Below, piece by piece: positions 42,677 through 51,727 of a stretch of DNA of 64,000 nucleotides. Positions within the stretch are counted from its first letter, which is position 1. Every line of letters starts with the position of its first letter. The position numbers and the translations under genes were made by a program. Origin of the DNA: an uncultured Lachnospiraceae bacterium (lineage in GTDB: Bacteria > Bacillota > Clostridia > Lachnospirales > Lachnospiraceae); the NCBI GenBank assembly GCA_947627245.1, contig CANQVH010000001.1, forward strand, positions 1-64,000. The letters run 5' to 3'. A model generated the notes under the pieces. It searched no databases and was not told where the DNA came from. It saw only the letters and a list, made by a program, of their open reading frames with translations.

Positions 42677-43777
42677 ATGGAATTAAATACCTTTGGCTTT
42701 ATCGGACTCGGACTGATCGGCGGCTCGCTCGCGAAAACGCTTCGCCGCGTCAGACCGAATTGCCGGATCATGGCATATACAAGAACTCACGCGACCACAC
42801 AGCAAGCGCTTGCGGAGCATGCGATCGACCTGATCTGCGATTCTCCCGCGGACACCGCATTTTCGTCCTGCGACTGCATTTTTCTGTGCGCGCCGGTCGG
42901 CAGCAACGTCGAGGCGCTTCGGCTTCTGCGCAATATCATCTCGGAAAACTGCATCCTGACAGACGTCGGAAGCGTGAAGACGGACATTCATCTGGCCGCG
43001 GCCGAGCTCGGTCTGAACGGACGCTTCATCGGCGGACACCCGATGACCGGCTCGGAGAAATCCGGGTTCGCGAACTCGACTGCGCATTTATTTGAGAATT
43101 CCTATTACATCATCACCCCTTCCGAGGGGAACGATCCCGCGCAGGTCGAATCATACCGCGCGCTCGCCGCGGAGCTCGGCGCACTGCCGATCATTCTGGA
43201 TTACCGGCAGCATGATTTCGTCACGGCCGCGGTCAGCCATCTTCCGCATCTGATCGCCGCGTCGCTCGTCAACACGGTGCATGATCTGGACTCAAAAGAG
43301 GAAGTCATGAAAATGATCGCCGCCGGCGGTTTCAAGGACATCACGCGCATTGCGTCCTCCTCTCCAGAGATGTGGGAGCACATCTGCATCTCCAACCGCG
43401 ATAATATCTCCGAGGTTATGGACACGTTCATCGCTCTCCTCGAGGAATCCAGAAAGCAGATGCAGACCGGAAACGGGCAGGCCATCTACCGGACGTTCGA
43501 ACGTTCCAGAGATTACCGGGATTCGTTTTCCTCATCCTCGCTCGGCACGATCAAAAAAATCTATACAATCTACTGCGATATCGTAGACGAGTCCGGCGCA
43601 ATCGCCACGATCGCCACGACGCTCGCGGTCAACGGGATCAGCATCAAGAATATCGGCATCGTACACAACCGTGAATTCGAGGACGGCGTGCTGCGCATCG
43701 AGTTCTACGAGGAGGAGCCGTCGCTCAAAGCCGCAGAGATCCTGCGGCAGCACCGTTATCAGGTATGGGTGCGGTGA
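42677..43777 (+). CDS. tyrA: Prephenate dehydrogenase
   Basis: A 366-residue enzyme oxidising prephenate to 4-hydroxyphenylpyruvate in tyrosine synthesis. NAD-binding GFIGLGLIGGSLAKTL at the N-terminus, catalytic region GGHPMTGSEKSGF and HDFVTAAVSHLPHLIAASL, and a C-terminal ACT domain from about residue 295 for tyrosine control. The ATG at 42677 has only a weak purine-rich AAGGGAACGG upstream. It is 36 bases upstream of aroA in one operon. Confidence 0.93.
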   Translation: MELNTFGFIGLGLIGGSLAKTLRRVRPNCRIMAYTRTHATTQQALAEHAIDLICDSPADTAFSSCDCIFLCAPVGSNVEALRLLRNIISENCILTDVGSVKTDIHLAAAELGLNGRFIGGHPMTGSEKSGFANSTAHLFENSYYIITPSEGNDPAQVESYRALAAELGALPIILDYRQHDFVTAAVSHLPHLIAASLVNTVHDLDSKEEVMKMIAAGGFKDITRIASSSPEMWEHICISNRDNISEVMDTFIALLEESRKQMQTGNGQAIYRTFERSRDYRDSFSSSSLGTIKKIYTIYCDIVDESGAIATIATTLAVNGISIKNIGIVHNREFEDGVLRIEFYEEEPSLKAAEILRQHRYQVWVR

Positions 43778-43813
43778 GAAGCGTTTTGGGAACTTGAAAG
43801 GAGGATTCCGACC

Positions 43814-45091
43814 ATGAAATTAAAATACATCGCTCCCCTGCGCGGGGAGCTTTCCGTACCCGGAGATAAATCAATCTCGCACCGGAGCATTATGTTCGGA
43901 GCGCTCGCGCAGGGACGCACGGAGGTCAGCAATTTTCTGACCGGCGCAGATTGTCTCTCGACGATCGCATGTTTTCGAAAAATGGGAATCGAGATCAAGC
44001 AAAACGGTTCCGATGTGACGGTGTCGGGCAAGGGCCTGCACGGTCTGTCCTCGCCTTCCGGCATTCTCGACGCGGGCAACAGCGGGACGACCGTTCGCCT
44101 GATGTCCGGAATTCTCGCGGGCCAACGCTTCGACTCGTGCATCACAGGAGATGAATCGATCTGCAGACGTCCGATGAAGCGTGTCATGCAGCCTCTGACC
44201 GAAATGGGCGCTTCAATCGTCTCCCGGCAGGGCAACGGCTGCGCGCCGCTTGAAATCCGCCCGGCGAAGCTTCACGGTATCCGCTATCAGTCGCCGGTAG
44301 CCTCAGCACAGGTCAAATCCTGCGTACTGCTCGCCGGACTTTACGCGGATGGAAAAACGAGTGTCACGGAGCCTGTCGTCTCCCGGAATCATTCCGAACT
44401 GATGCTTCGCTATTTCGGCGCCGATCTTACGGCTGAGGGTACTACCGTGACGATTGCGCCTGAGCCTGTTCTGACTGGGCAAAAGATCAAAGTCCCGGGC
44501 GACATCTCCTCAGCCGCATACTTTATCGCGGCCGCGCTGCTTGTCCCCGGCTCCGAAGTTCTGCTCAAAAACGTCGGAATCAACCCGACGCGGGATGGCA
44601 TGTTGCGCGTCTGTCAGGCGATGGGCGCGGACATTACCCTTTTGAACGAAGACCACTCCGGGGCTGAGCCCTGCGCGGATCTGCTGGTACGCAGCAGCTC
44701 TCTGCACGGCACCGTCATCGAGGGAGAGATCATCCCGACCCTGATCGACGAGCTCCCGATCCTCGCAGTGCTCGCGGCATTTGCAGACGGCACCACGATC
44801 ATCCGCGACGCGGCGGAACTGAAGGTAAAAGAATCCGACCGCATTGCGGTCATGACGAACAACCTTACCCGCATCGGCTGCGATGTGGAAGCCACCGACG
44901 ACGGTATGATCATCCGCGGAGGGAAACCGCTCCACGGCGCCGTGATCGACAGTCAGAAGGATCACCGCGTCGCGATGAGCTTTGCCGTAGCCGCGCTCGC
45001 GTGTTCCGGAGAAACGGAAATCCGGGACAGTGACTGTGTGACCATCAGCTATCCCGGATTTTATGGCGATCTTCGGACGCTCTGCCGCTAA
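43814..45091 (+). CDS. aroA: 3-phosphoshikimate 1-carboxyvinyltransferase (EPSP synthase)
   Basis: A 425-residue enzyme joining shikimate 3-phosphate and phosphoenolpyruvate. Motifs GDKSISHRSIMFGALAQG, LDAGNSGTTVRLMSG, DELPILAVLAAFADGTT (catalytic Asp), KVKESDRI and QKDHRVAMSFAVA are complete. Residues around the glyphosate region (GNSGTT, RPMKRVM) look like a class II-type enzyme, which I note with caution. AAAGGAGG precedes the ATG. Second gene after tyrA; a strong terminator follows. Confidence 0.95.
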   Translation: MKLKYIAPLRGELSVPGDKSISHRSIMFGALAQGRTEVSNFLTGADCLSTIACFRKMGIEIKQNGSDVTVSGKGLHGLSSPSGILDAGNSGTTVRLMSGILAGQRFDSCITGDESICRRPMKRVMQPLTEMGASIVSRQGNGCAPLEIRPAKLHGIRYQSPVASAQVKSCVLLAGLYADGKTSVTEPVVSRNHSELMLRYFGADLTAEGTTVTIAPEPVLTGQKIKVPGDISSAAYFIAAALLVPGSEVLLKNVGINPTRDGMLRVCQAMGADITLLNEDHSGAEPCADLLVRSSSLHGTVIEGEIIPTLIDELPILAVLAAFADGTTIIRDAAELKVKESDRIAVMTNNLTRIGCDVEATDDGMIIRGGKPLHGAVIDSQKDHRVAMSFAVAALACSGETEIRDSDCVTISYPGFYGDLRTLCR

Positions 45092-45117
45092 ACAAAGCAA
45101 TATCCTGTAGACAAAGC

Positions 45118-45153
45118 TGGCGTCGGAGGCAAAATCTCCGGCGCCACTTTTTT
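45118..45153 (+). terminator. tyrA-aroA terminator
   Basis: TGGCGTCGGAG (45118-45128) pairs with CTCCGGCGCCA (45136-45146) with one G-U, loop of seven bases, then C and six T (45148-45153). A good rho-independent terminator 27 bases after the aroA stop. Confidence 0.88.
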
Positions 45154-45198
45154 CTGTTTTCTATTTCTTGCCTTTCTATTTCTTCTTTTCTTGTTTTC

Positions 45199-47940
45199 TT
45201 ATTCCTTGCTTTCCACTTCCGGCGCCTGCCCGCTCAGGCCAAGCTCCTTCGCAGCTTCTTCATTCCAATGCAGCTCGCCCGACTCATAGGCCGCGATACA
45301 GCCGCTGTCCAACTGAGACTGCTTCAACCCGATGACCGGAATCTCCATCTCGTTTGCATACGCACAGACGGTCTGCAGCAATCCGTCCACCAGCGGGTCG
45401 TCCAAGCAGAAAATGCAGTCCGCGGAATCCACAAGCTCGGAGGCCGCGAGGTCGATATCCAGATCCGACTCGATCTCCTTGAACGTCAGCTCAACGCCAT
45501 AGCTCTCTGCCAGACTCTCATACTCCTCCACCTGCGCCTGCGCATTCTTGTTTTCGGAGGAATAAATGATTCCGACATCCTGCGCATCGGAAAGCAGCGC
45601 TTTCATCAGCTCAAACTGGCTCTGAGCACCTTCCGAAAGATCCAGCGGTCCAGCCTCCGTCTCAGTCATAGCTTCCGTCTCATCGTCAGCCTCTGTCTCC
45701 GTTTCGGCTTCTGCCTGATCGTCAGCCTCTGTCTCCGTTTCAGCTTCCGTCTGCCCTTCGGCCCCCGGCTCCGCTTCAGCTTCCGTCTCCGCTCCGGCTT
45801 CGTTTCCGTTTTCCGTCTCATCCGGCGAGCCTGTCTGCTCCTTTGTCTCATCCGGCTCGGAATCGGTCTCCTGCATTCTTTCCCTCGCCATCTCGGCGAT
45901 CCTTGCGTTCTCTACAGCAGACTCATTCAGGAATTCCGTCTTGATATAGCCTTCTTCTACTCCGTTCGCGGACTCAAAGAAAATCCTTGCCCACTCTCCG
46001 TCGATGTCCGCCGCATAGACCATCATATCGTTCGACAGAGAAGCCAAAATCTCGCCCTCAGTGGACGGCTGTCTGCGCACATTGACGTGGAAGCTGTTGA
46101 CGGTGCACAAACCCGGCACGGTCAGCGCCGCGCTCTCGCCCGCCTCTGTCTCATCCGCATCAACATCAGTCACGCGCTCCGTCTCATCTGCATCGGCGTC
46201 AGTCACGGGCTCCGTCTCATCTGCATCAGCGTCAGTCACAGGCTCCGTCTCATCTGCATCGGCGTCAGTCACAGGCTCCGTCTCGTCCCCGGCATCCGTC
46301 CCCGCGTCGTTCTCGGTCTCCTGCCGTTCCTCTGCCTGCGCGCTGCCTGTTCCGGACTCATCCGCCGCAGTCTCCCCGGTCTCGATTTCCTCCGTCGCAG
46401 TTTCATCCGAATCTTCTGACTGTATGTAATTCTCGACAAGAGTCACAAGCCTCGAATCGTCGGCCTCCGCCTTCTCCAGATATTCCAGCATGACATAGGC
46501 GTTCTGCGCGGCGGCGCCGGTCTCATCTCTATATTTGATCTTTACCCAGCCGTCGTCTGCCGTCTCCAATACAAGCACACTGTCGCCCGCCGAAAGCATG
46601 CCAAGCTTATCGGAATCGGTCGACGCCTCTTTTCTCACATTGATCGTCTCTTTCACCGAGTAAAGATTGTCTGTTCCTTCCAGATATTCCGTCTTGATAT
46701 AGCCCTCTGTCATCCCCTCCGGAGACTCGAAAAGGATGTGAGTCCATTCCCCGGTCTCGCCCATCGCATAGACCTGCATTCCCGCGGACATCGAAGCAAT
46801 CTGCTCCGCGTCCGTAGACGGCTGTTCGCGAACCCTCACCATATCGTTGACGATCCGCACACCGGCCTCCGGCTCGGCTTCCGTCTCGGTCTCTTCTTCG
46901 GTCTGAGTCTCGGTCTGTGTCTCGCTCTCCGTCTCTTCTTCTGTCTTAGCCTCCGTCTGCGTCTTGTTCTCAACCATCTTCCCGGTCTTAGTCTTAGTCT
47001 TAGCCTTAGTCTCGGTCTGCGTCCCGCTCTCCGTCTCTTCTTCTGTCTTAGCCTCCGTCTGCGTCTCGCTCTCAACCGTCTTCTCGGTCTTAGCCTTAGT
47101 CTCGGTTTGCGTCTCGCTCTCCGTTTCCTCTTCCGTCAAGGCCTCCGTCTGCGTCTCGCTCTCAACCGTCTTCTCAGTCTTAGCCTTAGTCTCGGTTTGC
47201 GTCTCGCTTTCCGTCTCCTCTTCTGTCATAGCCTCGGTCTGCGTCTCGCTCTCCGTTTCTTCTTCTGTCATAGCCTCGGTCTGCGTCTCACTCTCAACCG
47301 TCTTCTCAGTCTTAGCTTCCGTCTGCGTCTTGCTCTCAACTGCCTTCTCGGTCTTAGCCTCAGTCTGCGTCTCGCTCTCCGGAACATTTTCTGCCGCCGT
47401 CTCCGGCTTTGTCACTGCAGAAACCGTGCTCGCTCCGCTGTCCGGCGTCTCCGCCGGTGTCTCAGCCTGCGTCTCTTTCTGGGTTTCTTTTTGCGTCTTT
47501 TTCTTATTTTTCCGGTTCCCGGACTTTTTCTTCGACGTCTGCTCTGTCTGCGCTTCTGTCTGCTCCTCCGTCGAAATCTCCTCTGTCTGCTCCGTCTCCG
47601 TCAGCGGTTCCTCCACTCCCGGCTTTCCGGCGCTCTCCTCATCGTCCGCAACGATCGGCGCTGCGTCCTCCAACGGCTCCTCCGCTTCCTGCGTCCCCGC
47701 AGCAGCCCCGTCAGTGCCGTCCTCCAATTCCTCCGGATCGATCACCACAGGCTCTATCTCCTCCACGATCCATTCCGTCTCCGCCGCGGTCAGCTCGGTC
47801 TGCACCTCGCTCACCACTTCCATATCCGCTATCGCAAATGCCTGCTGACCTGTCTCCCCGCCATCCGCGCCGCGGCACCCGGACAGCGCCGCCGCGATCA
47901 CAGACATACTGACAAACCCTGCAACTCTCCTGTACTTCAT
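45199..47940 (-). CDS. Lipoprotein with three SH3b domains and a TrpX-like half-domain
   Basis: A 913-residue surface lipoprotein: lipobox AALSGC with Cys at 22. Residues about 30-365 are a Glu/Thr/Lys/Gln low-complexity stalk (repeats of ESETQTEAKTEEET). SH3b domains lie near 366-430 (NDMVRVREQPSTDAEQIASM), 432-495 (ETINVRKEASTDSDKLGML) and 620-685 (NSFHVNVRRQPSTEGEILAS), separated by further acidic repeats (TDADADETEPV). The last 120 residues resemble one half of an ABC_sub_bind/TrpX-type ligand-binding fold (VGIIYSSENKNAQAQVEEYE, EMEIPVIGLKQSQ). SH3b domains suggest cell-wall binding. The combination is unusual; function unknown. Confidence 0.75.
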   Translation of the reverse strand: MKYRRVAGFVSMSVIAAALSGCRGADGGETGQQAFAIADMEVVSEVQTELTAAETEWIVEEIEPVVIDPEELEDGTDGAAAGTQEAEEPLEDAAPIVADDEESAGKPGVEEPLTETEQTEEISTEEQTEAQTEQTSKKKSGNRKNKKKTQKETQKETQAETPAETPDSGASTVSAVTKPETAAENVPESETQTEAKTEKAVESKTQTEAKTEKTVESETQTEAMTEEETESETQTEAMTEEETESETQTETKAKTEKTVESETQTEALTEEETESETQTETKAKTEKTVESETQTEAKTEEETESGTQTETKAKTKTKTGKMVENKTQTEAKTEEETESETQTETQTEEETETEAEPEAGVRIVNDMVRVREQPSTDAEQIASMSAGMQVYAMGETGEWTHILFESPEGMTEGYIKTEYLEGTDNLYSVKETINVRKEASTDSDKLGMLSAGDSVLVLETADDGWVKIKYRDETGAAAQNAYVMLEYLEKAEADDSRLVTLVENYIQSEDSDETATEEIETGETAADESGTGSAQAEERQETENDAGTDAGDETEPVTDADADETEPVTDADADETEPVTDADADETERVTDVDADETEAGESAALTVPGLCTVNSFHVNVRRQPSTEGEILASLSNDMMVYAADIDGEWARIFFESANGVEEGYIKTEFLNESAVENARIAEMARERMQETDSEPDETKEQTGSPDETENGNEAGAETEAEAEPGAEGQTEAETETEADDQAEAETETEADDETEAMTETEAGPLDLSEGAQSQFELMKALLSDAQDVGIIYSSENKNAQAQVEEYESLAESYGVELTFKEIESDLDIDLAASELVDSADCIFCLDDPLVDGLLQTVCAYANEMEIPVIGLKQSQLDSGCIAAYESGELHWNEEAAKELGLSGQAPEVESKE
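46860..47460. repeat. Low-complexity coding repeats (ETQTEAKTEE type)
   Basis: Degenerate repeats, mainly of 30-48 bases, built on GTCTCGGTCTGCGTC and GTCTTAGCCTC (plus strand), coding the acidic stalk of the SH3b lipoprotein. A second block of 33-base repeats coding TDADADETEPV lies near 46150-46290. Confidence 0.75.
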
Positions 47941-48049
47941 ATCCGGAATCCTCCTTACCCTGCATTACCTATACTTCCACCCGACTGCATAAATCTGTCA
48001 GAGACAATTATGCAGAAAGCGCCCCAGAATCTGAGGCGCCGAAAGTCTG

Positions 48050-50137
48050 TCACTCTTTTACATCCTTAATGCTGAAGCTCATTCTTCCCATCTTATCTTT
48101 GCCAAGGCAGACTACCTTCACCTTATCGCCCAATGTAAGCACGTCTTCCACGCGGTTGATCCTCTCTTTGGCAATCTTGGAGATATGAACCATTCCCTCT
48201 TTGCCCGGCGCGAACTCGACGAATGCGCCAAACTCCTTGATGCTCACTACCTCGCCGGTAAACACCTGTCCTGCCTCGAAGTCTGTCACAATGATACGGA
48301 TCATATCCGCAGCCTTGTCCATCATCTCCTGATCGGTGCCGCAGATCGATACAAAACCGTCGTCGTCGATATCGATCTTGACGCCCGTGCGCTCGATGAT
48401 CGTGTTGATCGTCTTGCCGCGCTGACCCACCACATCGCCGATCTTCTGCGGGTCGATCTGAAGCTGGATAATCTTCGGCGCGTATTTGCTGACCGTCGGT
48501 CTCGGCTCTGCAATACACGGCGTCATGATCTCGTTCAGGATATACTCGCGCGCCTCATGCGTCCGCGCGATCGCCTCCTCGACGATCGGTCTTGTCAGGC
48601 CGTGGATCTTGATATCCATCTGGATCGCGGTGATGCCGTCATGCGTGCCGGCCACCTTGAAATCCATGTCACCGAAGAAGTCCTCAAGACCCTGAATATC
48701 GGTCAGGACAATGTAATCGTCATCGGTCTCCCCGGTCACAAGACCGCAGGAGATACCGGCCACCTGCTTCTTGATCGGCACGCCCGCCGCCATCAGCGAC
48801 ATCGTGGACGCGCAGATACTCGCCTGCGAAGTCGAACCGTTGGACTCAAATGTCTCGGACACGGTGCGGATCGCATACGGGAACTCTTCTATACTCGGAA
48901 GCACCGGAATCAGCGCCTTCTCCGCGAGCGCTCCGTGACCGATCTCACGGCGTCCCGGTCCGCGGCTGACCTTCGTCTCGCCTACGGAGTAGGACGGGAA
49001 ATTGTAATGATGCATATATCTCTTGTTCGTGATATTCTCGTCGAGGCCGTCCACCTTCTGCATCTCGGACATCGGCGCAAGCGTCGTCACGGTGCAGATC
49101 TGCGTCTGTCCGCGCGTGAACATCGCGGAGCCGTGTACTCTCGGAATGATATCCACCTCCGCAGCCAACGGACGGATCTGTGTGATCGCGCGACCGTCCG
49201 GACGCTTGTGATCCTTCAGGATCATCTTGCGAACCGTCTTCTTCTGGTACTGGTAAAGAGCCTCGCCAAGAAGTCCCAGCCATTCCTCATTACCTGCGAA
49301 CGCCTCCTCGAGCTTCGCGGAGATCTGGCGGATGTTCTTCTCACGCTGCTGTTTCACATCCGTAAATACGGCAACCTCCATCTCCTCAGGCGGCACGATC
49401 TTCTTCATCGCCTCAAACAGCTCCTCCGGGATCGCGCAGCTCTCATAGGTATGCTTCGGCTTGCCAACCTCAGCCACCATCTTGTTGATAAAATCAATGA
49501 TCGTCAGATTGATTGCGTGACACTTGTAGATCGCGTCGATCATGACCTCGTCCTTGATCTCGTTCGCGCCCGCCTCGATCATGATGACCTTCTCGCCGGT
49601 CGACGCGACCGTGAGCTGCAGATCGCCCTCGTCCCACTGCGTCTGAGACGGGTTGACGATCAGCTCTCCGTTCACCATGCCCATCTGCGTCATCGCACAC
49701 GGACCGTCGAACGGAATATCAGAGATCGCTGTCGCGATCGCCGCGCCGAGCATCGCCGTAAGCTCCGGACGGCACTCCGGATCCACGGACATAACCATAT
49801 TGTTCAGGGTAACGTCGTTTCTGTAATCCTTCGGGAACAGAGGACGCATCGGGCGGTCGATCACGCGCGAAGTCAGGATCGCGTTCTCGGACGGCTTGCC
49901 CTCTCTCTTGTTGAAGCCTCCCGGGATCTTGCCTACCGAGTAGAACTTCTCCTCATATTCCACGCTGAGCGGGAAAAAGTCAATCCCATCGCGCGGCTTC
50001 TCAGACGCCGTCGCCGTGGAAAGTACCGTCGTATCCCCATAGTGCATAAACGCACAACCGTTTGCCTGCGCGCCCACGCGTCCTACGTCGACCGTGAGCG
50101 TTCTTCCCGCAAGCTCCATCGAAAAACTCTTATACAT
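48050..50137 (-). CDS. pnp: Polyribonucleotide nucleotidyltransferase
   Basis: A 695-residue phosphorolytic 3'-5' exoribonuclease, core of RNA decay. Two RNase PH domains (GDTTVLSTATASEKPRDGID; FTRGQTQICTVTTL, GSTSQASICASTM), then KH (IGDVVGQRGKTINTIIERTG) and S1 (FTGEVVSIKEFGAFVEF) domains, ending at the normal length. AAAGGAG lies before the ATG at 50137. It follows rpsO, the widespread rpsO-pnp arrangement, as the last gene of the translation operon. Confidence 0.96.
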   Translation of the reverse strand: MYKSFSMELAGRTLTVDVGRVGAQANGCAFMHYGDTTVLSTATASEKPRDGIDFFPLSVEYEEKFYSVGKIPGGFNKREGKPSENAILTSRVIDRPMRPLFPKDYRNDVTLNNMVMSVDPECRPELTAMLGAAIATAISDIPFDGPCAMTQMGMVNGELIVNPSQTQWDEGDLQLTVASTGEKVIMIEAGANEIKDEVMIDAIYKCHAINLTIIDFINKMVAEVGKPKHTYESCAIPEELFEAMKKIVPPEEMEVAVFTDVKQQREKNIRQISAKLEEAFAGNEEWLGLLGEALYQYQKKTVRKMILKDHKRPDGRAITQIRPLAAEVDIIPRVHGSAMFTRGQTQICTVTTLAPMSEMQKVDGLDENITNKRYMHHYNFPSYSVGETKVSRGPGRREIGHGALAEKALIPVLPSIEEFPYAIRTVSETFESNGSTSQASICASTMSLMAAGVPIKKQVAGISCGLVTGETDDDYIVLTDIQGLEDFFGDMDFKVAGTHDGITAIQMDIKIHGLTRPIVEEAIARTHEAREYILNEIMTPCIAEPRPTVSKYAPKIIQLQIDPQKIGDVVGQRGKTINTIIERTGVKIDIDDDGFVSICGTDQEMMDKAADMIRIIVTDFEAGQVFTGEVVSIKEFGAFVEFAPGKEGMVHISKIAKERINRVEDVLTLGDKVKVVCLGKDKMGRMSFSIKDVKE

Positions 50138-50326
50138 ACTCTTTTCTCCTTTTCTGATTGTGATTGTTTTCCGCATCAGAACAGGCTGTCTCCAAGAGTT
50201 CCGAAACTACTGAAAAAATGACTTTCGCAAAAGCCGTCTTTTCAGTGGTCTCGGTTTCCTCCCGGCAGGACCTGTCCCTCCTGCAGCTTCATGAGTCCGC
50301 CTCGTCTTGCCTTCACACAAAACGAA

Positions 50327-50360
50327 GGCTGTCACCAAATAGGTATATTTTGCGACAGCC
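50327..50360 (-). terminator. Hairpin between rpsO and pnp
   Basis: On the minus strand GGCTGTC (50360-50354) pairs with GACAGCC (50333-50327), 12 bases after the rpsO stop. The following TTCGTTTTG is an imperfect T-run, so it may be a partial terminator or a processing hairpin between rpsO and pnp. Confidence 0.5.
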
Positions 50361-50371
50361 CTGTTTTCGTT

Positions 50372-50638
50372 TTATTTTCTGATACCAAGCTTCGCGATCA
50401 GCTCACGGTATCCCTCAAGGTTGGTCTTCTTGAGGTATTCGAGCAGTCCACGTCTCTGACCTACCATTTTCAGAAGTCCTCTTCTGGAATGATGGTCCTT
50501 CGGATGTGTCTGAAGATGCTCGGTCAGCTCCTGAATACGGGCCGTAAGCACCGCGATCTGTACCTCAGGCGAACCGGTGTCGCCGGGCTTTCTGGCATAC
50601 TCATTGATGATTGCTGTCTTTTTCTCCTTTGAGATCAT
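50372..50638 (-). CDS. rpsO: Ribosomal protein uS15
   Basis: An 88-residue 30S subunit protein that binds 16S rRNA during assembly. It is complete and typical: [20 protein letters not shown] and [25 protein letters not shown] eight bases before the ATG sets the start at 50638. It lies between ribF and pnp; a 116-base gap upstream could hold a promoter but none is clear. Confidence 0.97.
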   Translation of the reverse strand: MISKEKKTAIINEYARKPGDTGSPEVQIAVLTARIQELTEHLQTHPKDHHSRRGLLKMVGQRRGLLEYLKKTNLEGYRELIAKLGIRK

Positions 50639-50754
50639 GATTTCTCCTCCTGTTTTCTGATCGCCTGCTGCCAAGAAAAGCGGTCGGAGCGTCCGGCTTC
50701 CGGGCAGCGGCTGAATTTCACACTCAAACAATATAACATAAGAATGTCTTTCCG

Positions 50755-51660
50755 TCAACCGAAAAAAGATGTCTGGAAATACTTCTCTCCCGCCCGAATA
50801 TCGTCCTGCATCTGCGCCTTCAGATCATCTATCGAGGCGAACTTCCGCTCCGGGCGGCGGTAATGCTTCAGCATCACCTTCACCGATTCGCCGTACAGAT
50901 CCTCATGGATTCCGTACAGATAAGTCTCCACGCCGACGGTTTCCCCGCCCACGGTTGGCTTGCAGCCGATGTTCGTCACGCCATGACAGCGGAAATGCCC
51001 GGAAAGCGCTTCGCTGAAGTACACGCCCTTGGGCGGAAGCAGCTTCCGTCCGTCCGGGGTCAGATTGATCGTCGGCATGCCGATCCGCCGCCCCAGCCGC
51101 CGTCCGTGCTCCACGACCCCTGTGACGGGATAGGCGTATCCGAGCAGACGGTTCACCAACTCCATGTCCGCGCCCGCAAGCGCCTCCTTCACATAGGTGC
51201 TGCTGATCTCACGTCCCTCGTAGCGCTCCTTCTCCACCACGATCAGCCGGAAGCCGTATTTGCCCTGCAGCTTTTCGAGCATCGCGACATCGCCGCGCCT
51301 TGCGCGCCCGAATCGGAAATCCGTCCCGACCACAAGGTATCTCGCTTTCATCTGATCCGCCAGCACATCCGAGACAAACGTCTCCGGCTCCATCCCCAGA
51401 ATCTCCGGGACATACGGACACCGGATCATGCAGTCGACCCCGAACGCCTCAAACAGATCCTCTTTTTCCTGTACCGTAAGCAGCGCCGGGCTTTCCTCCG
51501 GCGCGATCGTAAAAGCGATCCCGTAATAGCCGAGATCCTGCAGGCGAAGCACCTCTCGGATCAGCTTCTGGTGTCCTCTGTGGATGCCGTCGAACTTCCC
51601 CAAGGTGACGACCGACGGCTGCGCCTGCCGGAACTGTGTTGTGTCATGTATCGTTATCAT
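50755..51660 (-). CDS. ribF: Bifunctional riboflavin kinase/FAD synthetase
   Basis: A 301-residue enzyme turning riboflavin into FMN and FAD. The N-terminal adenylyltransferase has [17 protein letters not shown] and the [10 protein letters not shown] motif; the C-terminal kinase domain has [15 protein letters not shown] and [16 protein letters not shown] six bases before the ATG supports the start. It follows truB in the operon, a common order in Gram-positives. Confidence 0.95.
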   Translation of the reverse strand: MITIHDTTQFRQAQPSVVTLGKFDGIHRGHQKLIREVLRLQDLGYYGIAFTIAPEESPALLTVQEKEDLFEAFGVDCMIRCPYVPEILGMEPETFVSDVLADQMKARYLVVGTDFRFGRARRGDVAMLEKLQGKYGFRLIVVEKERYEGREISSTYVKEALAGADMELVNRLLGYAYPVTGVVEHGRRLGRRIGMPTINLTPDGRKLLPPKGVYFSEALSGHFRCHGVTNIGCKPTVGGETVGVETYLYGIHEDLYGESVKVMLKHYRRPERKFASIDDLKAQMQDDIRAGEKYFQTSFFG

Positions 51661-51727
51661 CTGATTTCCTTCATTTTAAAGCAGAATTCTCTAAAAAATC
51701 TCCAACTGCCGGCCGGAGCTGTCTTCC

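Noticed and set aside
46860-47460. Tandem repeats considered as a mobile or structural DNA element
   Set aside because: They keep the reading frame of the lipoprotein and code a plain Glu/Thr stalk.
48185-50221. 678-codon plus-strand frame opposite pnp
   Set aside because: Arg/Leu/Asp/His-rich mirror of pnp with no ribosome site or known domain.
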